Positions 1-7,541 of a DNA stretch of 64,000 nucleotides are shown piece by piece. How positions within the stretch are numbered: position 1 is the stretch's first letter; the number at the start of each line of letters is the position of its first letter. This DNA comes from Glaciecola sp. 33A (GTDB lineage: Bacteria > Pseudomonadota > Gammaproteobacteria > Enterobacterales > Alteromonadaceae): assembly GCF_002836745.1 (NCBI RefSeq), contig NZ_PJAR01000044.1:124001-188000 (forward strand), read 5' to 3'. The position numbers were made by a program, and so were the translations under genes. Below the pieces are notes generated by a model. That model saw only the letters and a list, made by a program, of their open reading frames with translations. It was not told where the DNA came from and did no database searches.

Positions 1-324
1 TTTTCTTCGATTACGGGTGGATGTCATCGAGAAACCTCTGACACTTTGATCTCAAAAAAGGGCAGTGAAATTGCGATTCACCTAGCCTCATTTAAATCAG
101 AAGCACTGGCGGAAAAATCATTAACCGAGTTTGAACAGAAACATCGAGAAATTTCTTGCAATAAAAATCCGATTATTAAAAAAGTACTGGTCAAAAACGT
201 AACATATCACAGCGTTCGGCTTGGTCCTTACGACAATAGGAATGATGCAGAAGCAGCTTGCCGCTCAGTGCTAACATTTCAAAGTTATTGTGCGCTGACA
301 GATTATGATGGAGTGGTTCTTTAA
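1..324 (+). CDS. SPOR-domain protein, 5' end outside window
   Basis: The reading frame is open from base 1 to the TAA at 322-324, so the visible 107 residues are the C-terminal part of a longer protein. The last ~80 residues (IAIHLASFKSEALAEKSL, then VRLGPYDNRNDAEAAC) have the beta-alpha-beta pattern and the G-P-[FY] motif of SPOR domains, which in known proteins bind denuded septal peptidoglycan. A TTG at 46 could start translation, but the frame continues upstream and includes a possible lipobox-like TGGC near base 16-24. It ends 2 bases before a pilin-like gene, so it probably belongs to the same pilus operon, perhaps as a periplasmic or outer-membrane accessory. The link to pilus assembly is inferred from position. 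Confidence 0.7.
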   Translation, partial: FSSITGGCHRETSDTLISKKGSEIAIHLASFKSEALAEKSLTEFEQKHREISCNKNPIIKKVLVKNVTYHSVRLGPYDNRNDAEAACRSVLTFQSYCALTDYDGVVL

Positions 325-326
325 AT

Positions 327-812
327 ATGCAAAAAATAACGAAAAATTATCTAATAATAATGCCTATTGCTTTGTTTAGTCTCTTATCTATTAGTAATCA
401 TTCTTGGGCAGACATAGTCCCAGTGCAATTATTAAATTTTGGTAGTATTGCAATTGCAAATAATTCAACACCTCAAACAGTGACTGTTGACGAATTTGAT
501 AATGTAAATTCGAGTTCTGGAATACGAATTATTGTTAGCGGTCAGCCCGCAATATATCAACTAACAGATTTAGTGCCCAATACAACATTTACAGTTGATG
601 TTGATGTTGTCAATGTATCAATGAACCCGGGTGAACCCTCATTAGAATTTTTTGATTTGGAAATATTACGAGTTCGCAATACAGTACTTTCAGATAATCT
701 TGGTCAAGCAACACTCTCTTTCGGCGGGAGAATTACAACTTCAGGTTCAAATGGGTTGGAATTTGCTAATGCTACTTTTCGATCCAACATCCGCATTACA
801 GTTAATAACTAA
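327..812 (+). CDS. Secreted pilin-like protein (DUF4402-like)
   Basis: This 161-residue protein starts at ATG 327, two bases after the SPOR gene. Residues 1-28 form a signal peptide (hydrophobic IIMPIALFSLLSIS, cleavage after SWA). The mature part opens with LLNFGSIAI and alternates short beta-strand-like stretches, like the LNFG...vtvd pattern of DUF4402 proteins found with chaperone-based pili. The final strand SNIRITVN could act in donor-strand exchange. A PapD-like chaperone gene follows 15 bases downstream. It may be a minor or tip subunit, because it differs from the two major-subunit-like genes further on. Family assignment is by pattern only. Confidence 0.6.
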   Translation: MQKITKNYLIIMPIALFSLLSISNHSWADIVPVQLLNFGSIAIANNSTPQTVTVDEFDNVNSSSGIRIIVSGQPAIYQLTDLVPNTTFTVDVDVVNVSMNPGEPSLEFFDLEILRVRNTVLSDNLGQATLSFGGRITTSGSNGLEFANATFRSNIRITVNN

Positions 813-827
813 TTAGTAGAGAAAAAA

Positions 828-1652
828 ATGAAAACCTTAAAAAGCTTTACCGCATCTATATTATTTTTGGGCATGGTGGCGAATGCTTGGGCATCGCTGT
901 TAGTAACGCCAACCAGAGTAACCTTTGATGCTCGCGATAGAGTTCATGAAATTACACTGGTTAATACGTCTGACGAACCTAGACAATACAAGTTGGAATG
1001 GGTGCAAAATACTCAAAATGAAAATAATCAGTACACTAGATTAACGGATACTGAGATTGAAAATTTTGATATTGCGTCACCGTATATTAGATTTTCACCT
1101 CGTCGAGTTACATTAAAGGCAAAAGAATCTCAAAAAATAAAGTTACTCGCAAGGCGTAAATCGGATATGTCAGCACCAGAATACCGCTCACATTTGCGAT
1201 TTACCGCTCTTCCTCCTGAATTGTTTGATCCTGATGAGGAAGGCACTGCAAATGGACTACAGTTGAAATTAAATCTTATGCTTAGCTACACCATACCTGT
1301 TGTGCTTAGAAATGAAGCACCTAATGTGGAGGTTGATATAGTAGACATAACATTCGAGCCATTGACTGCTAATAATAAATCTGCTGACGTAACTGTTTTA
1401 GTATCGAGAAAAGGGAATGTTAGTTTGTATGGAAATATGACGCTGTTGCACAGAGCCACATCAAACGATGAATTTGAGCCTGTTGGGTTCACGAATGGTG
1501 TTAACGTCTTTCATGAACGTGACCGCAATACGATTACTATTCCTTGGACTGAAAAACCATACGTTGCCGGTGGACAAATAAAGGTAGTATTTGAGGGTGC
1601 AAAGGAAATGGCAGGAGCATTTTCCATAGATAGGATAGTTGACTTAAATTAG
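828..1652 (+). CDS. Periplasmic pilus chaperone, PapD-like
   Basis: This 274-residue protein has a signal peptide (residues 1-22, cleaved near ANAWA) followed by an Ig-like domain beginning LLVTPTRVTFDARDRVHEITLVN. That matches the N-terminal strand pattern of PapD-type chaperones, including an R in the first strand region and the later SPRRVTLKAKESQKIKLLAR segment. A second domain follows from about residue 160. Such chaperones cap and fold pilus subunits in the periplasm. It is longer than classic PapD (about 220 mature residues) and looks like the alternate CU type that accompanies DUF4402-like subunits. It lies between one pilin-like gene and two others. The usher gene is not in the window and would be expected upstream of base 1. 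Confidence 0.75.
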   Translation: MKTLKSFTASILFLGMVANAWASLLVTPTRVTFDARDRVHEITLVNTSDEPRQYKLEWVQNTQNENNQYTRLTDTEIENFDIASPYIRFSPRRVTLKAKESQKIKLLARRKSDMSAPEYRSHLRFTALPPELFDPDEEGTANGLQLKLNLMLSYTIPVVLRNEAPNVEVDIVDITFEPLTANNKSADVTVLVSRKGNVSLYGNMTLLHRATSNDEFEPVGFTNGVNVFHERDRNTITIPWTEKPYVAGGQIKVVFEGAKEMAGAFSIDRIVDLN

Positions 1653-1739
1653 TTGCGTTAACGAATACGAGACAAATCCGTAAAAACAGTTAAAGGTTGA
1701 GTGAGACACGTCGATAACTAAATTGGAAGCAAGATTTAC

Positions 1740-1834
1740 TCTCTTAATTGAGGACACAATTCTTGCAATAGACTCAGTCGTCGCAAACAAATTGCTTACG
1801 ATGGCGTATATTTACAAAAGGTTTGGAGATATCC
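1740..1834 (+). repeat. Leader of pilin gene 1, duplicated at 2800-2885
   Basis: The leader upstream of the first tandem pilin gene shares blocks with the leader of the second: TTCTTGCAA, then GTCGTCGCAAA, a TACTATG/TACGATG-like block, and the terminal GGAGATATCCATG ribosome-binding and start region. The duplication that produced the two genes therefore included the leader. Shared blocks probably hold the promoter, but no clear -35/-10 pair could be read. Confidence 0.6.
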
Positions 1835-2491
1835 ATGTTTAAACGCAATCACATAAATGTCGCTATCGCGGCGACAGCTTTACTAGCATCTTCTGCAGCT
1901 TTTGCAGAAACAGTAACTTCTACAGCTACAGTAACTGTGCAAAATGCATTTACATTAGCTGAAGTTGTTCCTTTAAATTTTGGTTCACTTAGAGTAACTC
2001 AGCCAGGCGCTCAAGCTACAGCTACCCCAACGTTCATAACACTGCCCGTTGATGGTTCTGCTATGATAGCGACTGACGGGAACGCTTCAGCAAGCATGAC
2101 GGCAATCACTCAAGGTACGATTGCTGAGTATGCAATTTCTAACGCTGCTCCGTTTACTAACCTCAGTGTAACGTTAGATGCCAGTGGTACAAATGAATTA
2201 ACGGCAACGATTGCCACATCAATTGCTGGTGTGAACGGTGCAACTCTTGTAACTGCGGGTGGTGCAGCTGATGAATTTTTCACTATCCACGCTGATGTTA
2301 GTGACACGTTAATAGTGGGTGGCGCAAATGATGGTGATCCACTTGTTACGGCTGCAAATAACTTACGTACCGATGGAACCGGCGCAGTTGGTTTGCAACT
2401 TGGGGCTGTACTTTCTTATAATGCTGCAGCTTCGGGGTCTCCGAACGATGGTTTATTTCAAGGTTCTTATACTTTAGAAGTTACATATTAA
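1835..2491 (+). CDS. Major pilin-like subunit, copy 1
   Basis: The start was set at ATG 1835, 5 bases after GGAGA, because the paralogue at 2886 has the identical start context; a TTG at 1823 is not needed. The 218-residue product has a signal peptide MFKRNHINVAIAATALLASS, cleaved after AFA, then TVTVQNAFTLAEVVPLNFGS, the LNFG strand typical of DUF4402-like pilins. It is Ala/Thr/Gly rich, has no cysteine in the mature part, and ends in a strand GSYTLEVTY suited to donor-strand pairing. It is followed by a palindrome and a terminator, so it is a separate transcription unit, as expected for an abundant subunit. The pilin function is inferred from the fold pattern and the chaperone neighbour. 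Confidence 0.65.
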   Translation: MFKRNHINVAIAATALLASSAAFAETVTSTATVTVQNAFTLAEVVPLNFGSLRVTQPGAQATATPTFITLPVDGSAMIATDGNASASMTAITQGTIAEYAISNAAPFTNLSVTLDASGTNELTATIATSIAGVNGATLVTAGGAADEFFTIHADVSDTLIVGGANDGDPLVTAANNLRTDGTGAVGLQLGAVLSYNAAASGSPNDGLFQGSYTLEVTY

Positions 2492-2494
2492 TTC

Positions 2495-2518
2495 ACGCAT
2501 TTAAACGTTTAAATGCGT
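2495..2518. repeat. 24-bp perfect palindrome after pilin copy 1
   Basis: ACGCATTTAAAC is followed directly by its exact reverse complement, starting 3 bases after the stop codon. The same element (22 bp perfect) sits after pilin copy 2. It lies ahead of a Rho-independent terminator and carries no T-run of its own. It could be an mRNA-stabilising hairpin or a protein site. Confidence 0.8.
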
Positions 2519-2534
2519 TAGCAAGACGTCATTC

Positions 2535-2560
2535 AAAAGCCAGCTTTCGCTGGCTTTTTT
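2535..2560 (+). terminator. Rho-independent terminator of pilin copy 1
   Basis: The stem AAAAGCCAGC / GCTGGCTTTT has a TTTC loop and a run of six T. It is duplicated after copy 2 with a different loop. Confidence 0.9.
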
Positions 2561-2885
2561 AATAATCATTAATTATTCAATTAATGATTGTCATAGGTTT
2601 AAATAAAGTAATTAACGGTTAAATTTTGTCTTCTAATCATAAATAGAAAACATTTAATTTGGTCAGCGCCAAATTAAATAACTCCAATGCTATCAATGTA
2701 TTATTTAATATTACTCCTAATTAATTAACAAAAAATGCTAAAGGATATTTGGTGTTAGTCGATACCTTTTATGCAGGCAAGATTTCACTTTAATTTTAAA
2801 GGATTTTGTTTTCTTGCAACTGGCAGAGTCGTCGCAAAAAGCTATCGTACTATGCCGTATTTTTATATAAGATTCGGAGATATCC

Positions 2886-3563
2886 ATGTTCAAACGTAAT
2901 CACATAAATGTCGCTATCGCGGCGACAGCTTTACTGACATCTTCTGCAGCTTTTGCAGAAACGGTCACTTCAACAGCGTCAGTTACAGTACAGAACGCAT
3001 TTACCTTAGCTGAAGTTGCTCCTTTAAACTTTGGTGCCTTGAGAGTAACTCAGGGTGCAGCACAAGACCCAGTTTTACCTGCGTTTATTACTTTACCAGT
3101 TGACGGTTCAGCGATGGTGCCAACAGGAGGTCAAACTAACGGTGGTTCTGCATCAACAGATGCTAACATGACTGCAATTACCCAGGGCTCTATTGCAGAG
3201 TATGCAATAAGCAATGCAGCACCATTTACAAATCTCACGGTAACTGTTGCTTCTGGCGCCAGTGCCACAGCAGCTTCTGGTATTGCAGGAACTATTACTG
3301 GCGTTAACGGCGCTACAATGGTGACTGCGGGTGGCGGTACTAATGAATCATTTATCATTTATGCAACGGTTGCTGATACATTGATTGTTGGTGGCGCTAA
3401 CGACGGTATTGCGCTTAATGCTACAGCTTCTAACCTTCGCACAGATGCAGCTGGCACAGTTGGTCTGCAACTTGGTGGTGTTTTAGCATTTAACCCGCTT
3501 GCTGCAACATCTCCTAATGATGGTGTATATAACGGTTCTTATACGTTAGAAGTAGCATACTAA
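2886..3563 (+). CDS. Major pilin-like subunit, copy 2
   Basis: This 225-residue paralogue of the preceding gene starts at ATG 2886 with the same GGAGATATCC upstream. The signal peptide is almost identical to copy 1, and both share FTLAEV, PLNFG, ITLPVDGSAM, AITQG, AEYAISNAAPFTNL, DTLIVGGANDG and the terminal strand GSYTLEV. The middle differs by short insertions (for example GGQTNGGSAST near residue 80) and scattered substitutions. It has its own leader, palindrome and terminator, so it arose by duplication of a complete transcription unit. It may be an alternative major subunit, or the two may co-assemble; the sequence cannot decide. Confidence 0.65.
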   Translation: MFKRNHINVAIAATALLTSSAAFAETVTSTASVTVQNAFTLAEVAPLNFGALRVTQGAAQDPVLPAFITLPVDGSAMVPTGGQTNGGSASTDANMTAITQGSIAEYAISNAAPFTNLTVTVASGASATAASGIAGTITGVNGATMVTAGGGTNESFIIYATVADTLIVGGANDGIALNATASNLRTDAAGTVGLQLGGVLAFNPLAATSPNDGVYNGSYTLEVAY

Positions 3564-3565
3564 GT

Positions 3566-3587
3566 CGCATTTAAACGTTTAAATGCG
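3566..3587. repeat. 22-bp perfect palindrome after pilin copy 2
   Basis: CGCATTTAAAC is followed by its reverse complement, 2 bases after the stop codon. It is the same core as at 2495-2518 with one base-pair less at each end. Confidence 0.8.
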
Positions 3588-3604
3588 TTAGATAGACGTC
3601 ATTC

Positions 3605-3631
3605 AAAAGCCAGCATTAAGCTGGCTTTTTT
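3605..3631 (+). terminator. Rho-independent terminator of pilin copy 2
   Basis: The stem AAAAGCCAGC / GCTGGCTTTT has an ATTA loop, followed by T residues. The stem is the same as at 2535-2560. Confidence 0.9.
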
Positions 3632-3725
3632 AATTGTCTAAAAAACGATATACAGCGTAATCAAGAGTCAAATCTCAGTGATTTCGTTTTTATGCCTTCT
3701 TTAATTCAGCGTCTTATCTGTTTTA

Positions 3726-3755
3726 TTGTTAACTAGCGTATTGTTAACTAGCGTA
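3726..3755. repeat. Two tandem 15-bp direct repeats
   Basis: TTGTTAACTAGCGTA occurs twice head to tail, with the next four bases (TTGT) beginning a third copy. It lies in the 190-bp gap between the pilin terminator and the 3' end of sapF. No gene or clear terminator for sapF was seen there. Confidence 0.7.
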
Positions 3756-3822
3756 TTGTGAGAACGGTGTTTTATTCAAACATCACCAATCTGCAGACCC
3801 GCACATCGCCTTTTTATATTAG

Positions 3823-4617
3823 CTAAAACTGTTCAAAATGCTTATCCACCAAACTAAAATGAGAATCAATCAATTTCCTGGTGACTTCATGCTGTGGATC
3901 ATCAAAAACGGTTTTGCTTGAACCTGCCTCAATCACCTTACCTTTATCCATTATCATGACTTTGTCGCTAATATGACGAACAATGCCCAGGTTTTGTGAA
4001 ATGAATACAAATGCCATACCGAGTTCTTGTTGGATGTCGAGTATGAGGTTGACGGTTTGTGAGCGTACAGACGGATCTAAGGCAGCAAATGGTTCATCTG
4101 CGACTATTACCTTCGGATCAAGTATCATCGCCCTAGCGAGTGAAACTCGTTGCTGTTGACCGTCTGATAACATGTGTCTATAAAAATAGTAGTGCTCTCG
4201 CAATAAACCGACTTTGACTAATGTTTGTTCTATTTTAGTTTTGCGCTCTTGCTCATTAAGCTCAGTGTTTAATAATAATGTTTGGCCAAGCACAGAACCA
4301 ACCGTAACCGCCGGATTTAAGCTGTATTTACTGTGCTGGAGTATGAGTCTAATATTATGGTTACGTGTTTTTTTATCACTCTGCTCAGCTTTTTTTCCTT
4401 CCAGCAAGATACTGCCTTGCTGCGGTGTTATTGCGCCCACCAGCGCGCGCGCTAAGAGCGTTTTGCCTGAGCCATTATGACCCGTAACCGCGAGGGTCTC
4501 ACCTGCATTGAGAACGAAGTCGACGGGACCAACAATGAATTCGTCAACGGGCTTAAAAATAGAGCGTCTTACCCGATAAGTATAAATTAAGTTTTTGACT
4601 TCTAATACAGGGATCAT
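3823..4617 (-). CDS. sapF: Peptide ABC transporter ATP-binding protein SapF
   Basis: This 264-residue ABC ATPase is about the length of E. coli SapF (268). It has a Walker A GHNGSGKT at residues 46-53, an ABC signature SDGQQQR at 151-157, a Walker B IVADEP at 171-176 and a D-loop AALD. The N-terminal half contains an unusually basic RVRRSIFKPVDEF stretch, also seen in SapF/DppF-like proteins. Its ATG overlaps the sapD stop by four bases (ATGA), so it is the last gene of sapABCDF. The complex is a Dpp/Opp-family importer at the inner membrane; in enteric bacteria it is linked to antimicrobial peptide resistance and putrescine export. The actual substrate here is unknown. Confidence 0.88.
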   Translation of the reverse strand: MIPVLEVKNLIYTYRVRRSIFKPVDEFIVGPVDFVLNAGETLAVTGHNGSGKTLLARALVGAITPQQGSILLEGKKAEQSDKKTRNHNIRLILQHSKYSLNPAVTVGSVLGQTLLLNTELNEQERKTKIEQTLVKVGLLREHYYFYRHMLSDGQQQRVSLARAMILDPKVIVADEPFAALDPSVRSQTVNLILDIQQELGMAFVFISQNLGIVRHISDKVMIMDKGKVIEAGSSKTVFDDPQHEVTRKLIDSHFSLVDKHFEQF

Positions 4618-5630
4618 TGCTTGGTCTCTAAATCATCGTCTACTGGTGAATGCAGTGGAAAGTGACAGCTATATGAATGTTGGTGCACCATTTTTTGTTC
4701 GGGAACTTTTACACATTCTTTGCGCGCATTAGGGCAACGAGGACCCAAACGGCAGCCAATAGGTAAATGTTTTAATGTTGGGATAGTGCCCGGCAGTGCG
4801 ACTAAATGCGATTTAGGAGGCAAATTGATTTGAAAACTAGGCGCACTATCCAGCAATGCCTTGGTATACGGATGCAAAGGTCGACGGTGTAAATGCTTTA
4901 CCTTGCCCGATTCGACTGTTTGTCCGCAATACAATACGGTCATGGTGTGAGCCATACTAGAAATCGCAAGAAGGTCATGGCTTACAAATAAAATGGCGAG
5001 CTTTCTGGTTTCATTTAAACCCGATAATAAACGTAATATTTGATTTTTCGTGGTGCTTTCCATACTTCGGGTCGGATCATCGGCAATCAGCAATTCAGGC
5101 TCTGACACAAGGGCCATTGCAATCATAAATTTTTGCGCAATATCAGCTGCAATTTCATGTGGATAACGTTGCATACATGCTTCGTGGTTTTTAATCCCAA
5201 CCTTATGCATTAAGCCAATAGCAATTTCTCTACGTTGTTTATTACGTTGCCAAAACATGCCTTTGTCGAGTAACTCTTCTGGAATACTCTCTTCCAATTG
5301 AGACCTCAAGGTTGCCGACGGGTCAAGTGATGATGTTGGATCTTGAAAAACCACCGCAATCTCACGACGCATTATGATGCGGCGCTGTTCATTCGACATG
5401 GTCAATAAGTTTTGGCCTTTCCACGTTAAGCGGTCTGCAGTGATGATCCAATGATCGGGTATTGCGCCAATAATAGCTCTTACTATTAGGCTTTTACCTG
5501 AACCTGATTCACCGACAAGTGCTCTGATTTCGCCGGTTTCGACGGTTAAACTGACTTTATCCAAGGCCTTTACGAATACCGAACCGGTGTCTATTTCAAC
5601 GGTTAGATTTTTAACATCAAGAAGTCGCAT
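4614..5630 (-). CDS. sapD: Peptide ABC transporter ATP-binding protein SapD
   Basis: This 338-residue ATPase (E. coli SapD about 330) has a Walker A GESGSGKS at residues 40-47. The signature is degenerate (YPHEIAADIAQK), as in known SapD, which has no LSGGQ. The Walker B reads LLIADDP, so the usual catalytic glutamate after the Walker B aspartate is replaced by aspartate. The C-terminal oligopeptide-transporter extension contains the cysteine pattern C-RLGPRC-(6)-C...C-HFPL known from DppD/OppD-type proteins. Start ATG 5630 overlaps the sapC stop by one base (TAATG). It pairs with SapF as a heterodimer. The Walker B change suggests one weak or regulatory ATP site. Confidence 0.88.
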   Translation of the reverse strand: MRLLDVKNLTVEIDTGSVFVKALDKVSLTVETGEIRALVGESGSGKSLIVRAIIGAIPDHWIITADRLTWKGQNLLTMSNEQRRIIMRREIAVVFQDPTSSLDPSATLRSQLEESIPEELLDKGMFWQRNKQRREIAIGLMHKVGIKNHEACMQRYPHEIAADIAQKFMIAMALVSEPELLIADDPTRSMESTTKNQILRLLSGLNETRKLAILFVSHDLLAISSMAHTMTVLYCGQTVESGKVKHLHRRPLHPYTKALLDSAPSFQINLPPKSHLVALPGTIPTLKHLPIGCRLGPRCPNARKECVKVPEQKMVHQHSYSCHFPLHSPVDDDLETKQ

Positions 5631-6523
5631 TAGTGAATTAACCTATTGCGCAACGCGTTGCGAAGTCCCTCGCCGACAATATTAATTGAAAGTACCATTA
5701 AAAAGATACAAAACCCCGGCAGCGCAACTAGCCAAGGAGCCGAATAAGCCACTTCTAAGCTTTGCGATAAACTAGCACCTAGTTCAACAACTGGGCTTTG
5801 GGCGCCTAAATTTAAGAAACCTAAGGCTGAAATATCGATTATTGCCACAGATAAAGCTAAGGTACTTTGCACCACTAAAAGCTCAAACATACTGGGTAAT
5901 ATTGATGACCAAAATATTCGAGTCGACCCTGCGCCATCTAATTTGTCGAGTAATATATAGTCTTTTTTCATCTCTTCGCGCACAAAGGTGCGGGTTTGAT
6001 GGACGAATTGTGGGATCAACGCCAAGATAATCGCCCACATACTATTCCACAAACCGGTACCTAGTATTGCCACGATAATAATTGCTATGAGTAAGGTCGG
6101 CACCGCCATTAAAGAATCCAAAAGGTGATTTAGAATACTGGACTTAATGCCTTTATTCATGCCGGCGAACGTTCCGAGGGCAACACCAATAGTGGCTGCT
6201 ATTAAGACTAAAAAAATACTCGAACCAAAGGTAACTCGGCAACCGTATAGTGTGCGTGAAAATACATCACGACCTAAAGCATCGGTACCGAATATATGTG
6301 AAATACTGCCATTTCCTTCCCAGGCAGGTGGCAACAATATGGTATTCGTATTTTGCACGTTAGGATCATACGGCGCTAATAAGGGAGCTAAAATAGCGAT
6401 AGCGCAAAACAATAATAGTATTGCGAATCCGATAAGGGCAAAGTGACTGCGTTTAAATTCGAGCCAAATATGCCGGATTGGGGAAGGATGAAATTCCTCC
6501 TGATAGAGATTAAACTGCGCCAC
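5630..6523 (-). CDS. sapC: Peptide ABC transporter permease SapC
   Basis: The chosen start is GTG 6523, giving 297 residues (E. coli SapC 296) and a 14-base overlap with sapB. A longer frame back to 6607 would add 28 residues lying wholly inside sapB. The protein has a first membrane span near residues 25-45, the large periplasmic loop with GTDALGRDVFSRTLYG, and four to five further spans. The EAA-like loop around DKLDGAGSTRIFWSSILP contacts the ATPases. It is the second permease of the Sap importer. The ribosome-binding site is weak, so translation is probably coupled to sapB. Confidence 0.88.
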   Translation of the reverse strand: MAQFNLYQEEFHPSPIRHIWLEFKRSHFALIGFAILLLFCAIAILAPLLAPYDPNVQNTNTILLPPAWEGNGSISHIFGTDALGRDVFSRTLYGCRVTFGSSIFLVLIAATIGVALGTFAGMNKGIKSSILNHLLDSLMAVPTLLIAIIIVAILGTGLWNSMWAIILALIPQFVHQTRTFVREEMKKDYILLDKLDGAGSTRIFWSSILPSMFELLVVQSTLALSVAIIDISALGFLNLGAQSPVVELGASLSQSLEVAYSAPWLVALPGFCIFLMVLSINIVGEGLRNALRNRLIH

Positions 6524-7541
6524 GTTGAAACTTATCCCTAGCTGGGTCGATTGCTCGACTGATGAATTCAATAGTGATGGTAAGCGTAACAACAAAGACA
6601 GAAACAACCAACATGCCTATACGAATAGCGGGATAGTCACGTTGATAGATGGCTTGGATAATCCAATTGCCAATTCCGGGCCAAGAAAAAATCGTCTCAA
6701 CAACCATTGCATTGGTTATCAGCGTTGATATTTGCATTGCCATTAATGGCAAAATAGGCAGCAGCGAGTTGCGTAAACCGTGTTTGAAAAAAATCTGCTT
6801 GGTGGTAAATCCGCGAGATTTAGCGGCGTCAATATAGCCCTTGTTCATTTCATCCATAATTGAACGACGAGTGAACCGAATAAAAATCGCAGTCGTCACC
6901 AGCGCTATAGACGCTGTTGGCAGTATGAGATGCCTAAGCGCGTCTTTAAATGCATCCTTTTTATCGGGAATATCGGCAAGCATGATATCCCAAAGAATAA
7001 ATCCACTGCTGTGTGGTATGTCGTACAAAAAGTTTACGCGTCCAGACAGCGGCAAATAACCTAGTTGCAGGGAAAATATCGTGATAAAAATTAATGCTAG
7101 CCAAAATACGGGAAATGAATAACTCACGACACTAAAAGTCACAACGCCAAAATCGAAAGGCTTGTGGTGCCAAATGCCACCAATAAAGCCTAACGGAATA
7201 CCAATAAAAATAGAGACTAATAAAGCGTAGGTGATTAATTCAATGGTGGCAGGGAAGGCAATGCTAATTTCTTCTAGCAGGCTGATTTGCGATGAACTAC
7301 TTACGCCCCAGTCACCGCTAATTAGGTTTTCTATGTAATACCAGAACTGCACAAAAATAGAACGGTCTAGTTTGAACACGGCTTCAAGTGCAACTCGCTG
7401 TTCATTTGATTGCGGCACAATCCCTGATATATTTGTCAGGGTATCACCGGGAAACACGTAGGCTAAAGAAAACGAAATAATAATCAGTATGGCAATAGTC
7501 AAGACCATTAAGTTGATATAGCGTAGTAATAAATTGAGCAT
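6510..7541 (-). CDS. sapB: Peptide ABC transporter permease SapB
   Basis: This 343-residue permease of the DppB/OppB family has an N-terminal span (LMVLTIAILIIISFSLAYVFPG), the family motif region ERVALEAVFKLDRSIFVQFWYY, several membrane helices, and the C-terminal GIGNWIIQAIYQRDYPAI signature of BPD_transp_1 proteins. The EAA loop AAKSRGFTTKQIFFKHGLRNSLLPILP is clear. The ATG at 7541 overlaps the sapA stop by one base. It forms the inner-membrane channel with SapC. It is slightly longer than the E. coli protein (321 residues). Confidence 0.88.
   Translation of the reverse strand: MLNLLLRYINLMVLTIAILIIISFSLAYVFPGDTLTNISGIVPQSNEQRVALEAVFKLDRSIFVQFWYYIENLISGDWGVSSSSQISLLEEISIAFPATIELITYALLVSIFIGIPLGFIGGIWHHKPFDFGVVTFSVVSYSFPVFWLALIFITIFSLQLGYLPLSGRVNFLYDIPHSSGFILWDIMLADIPDKKDAFKDALRHLILPTASIALVTTAIFIRFTRRSIMDEMNKGYIDAAKSRGFTTKQIFFKHGLRNSLLPILPLMAMQISTLITNAMVVETIFSWPGIGNWIIQAIYQRDYPAIRIGMLVVSVFVVTLTITIEFISRAIDPARDKFQRGAV

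Noticed and set aside
6523-6607. Longer SapC start at 6607
   Set aside because: It would place 28 residues wholly inside sapB, while the GTG at 6523 gives the E. coli length.
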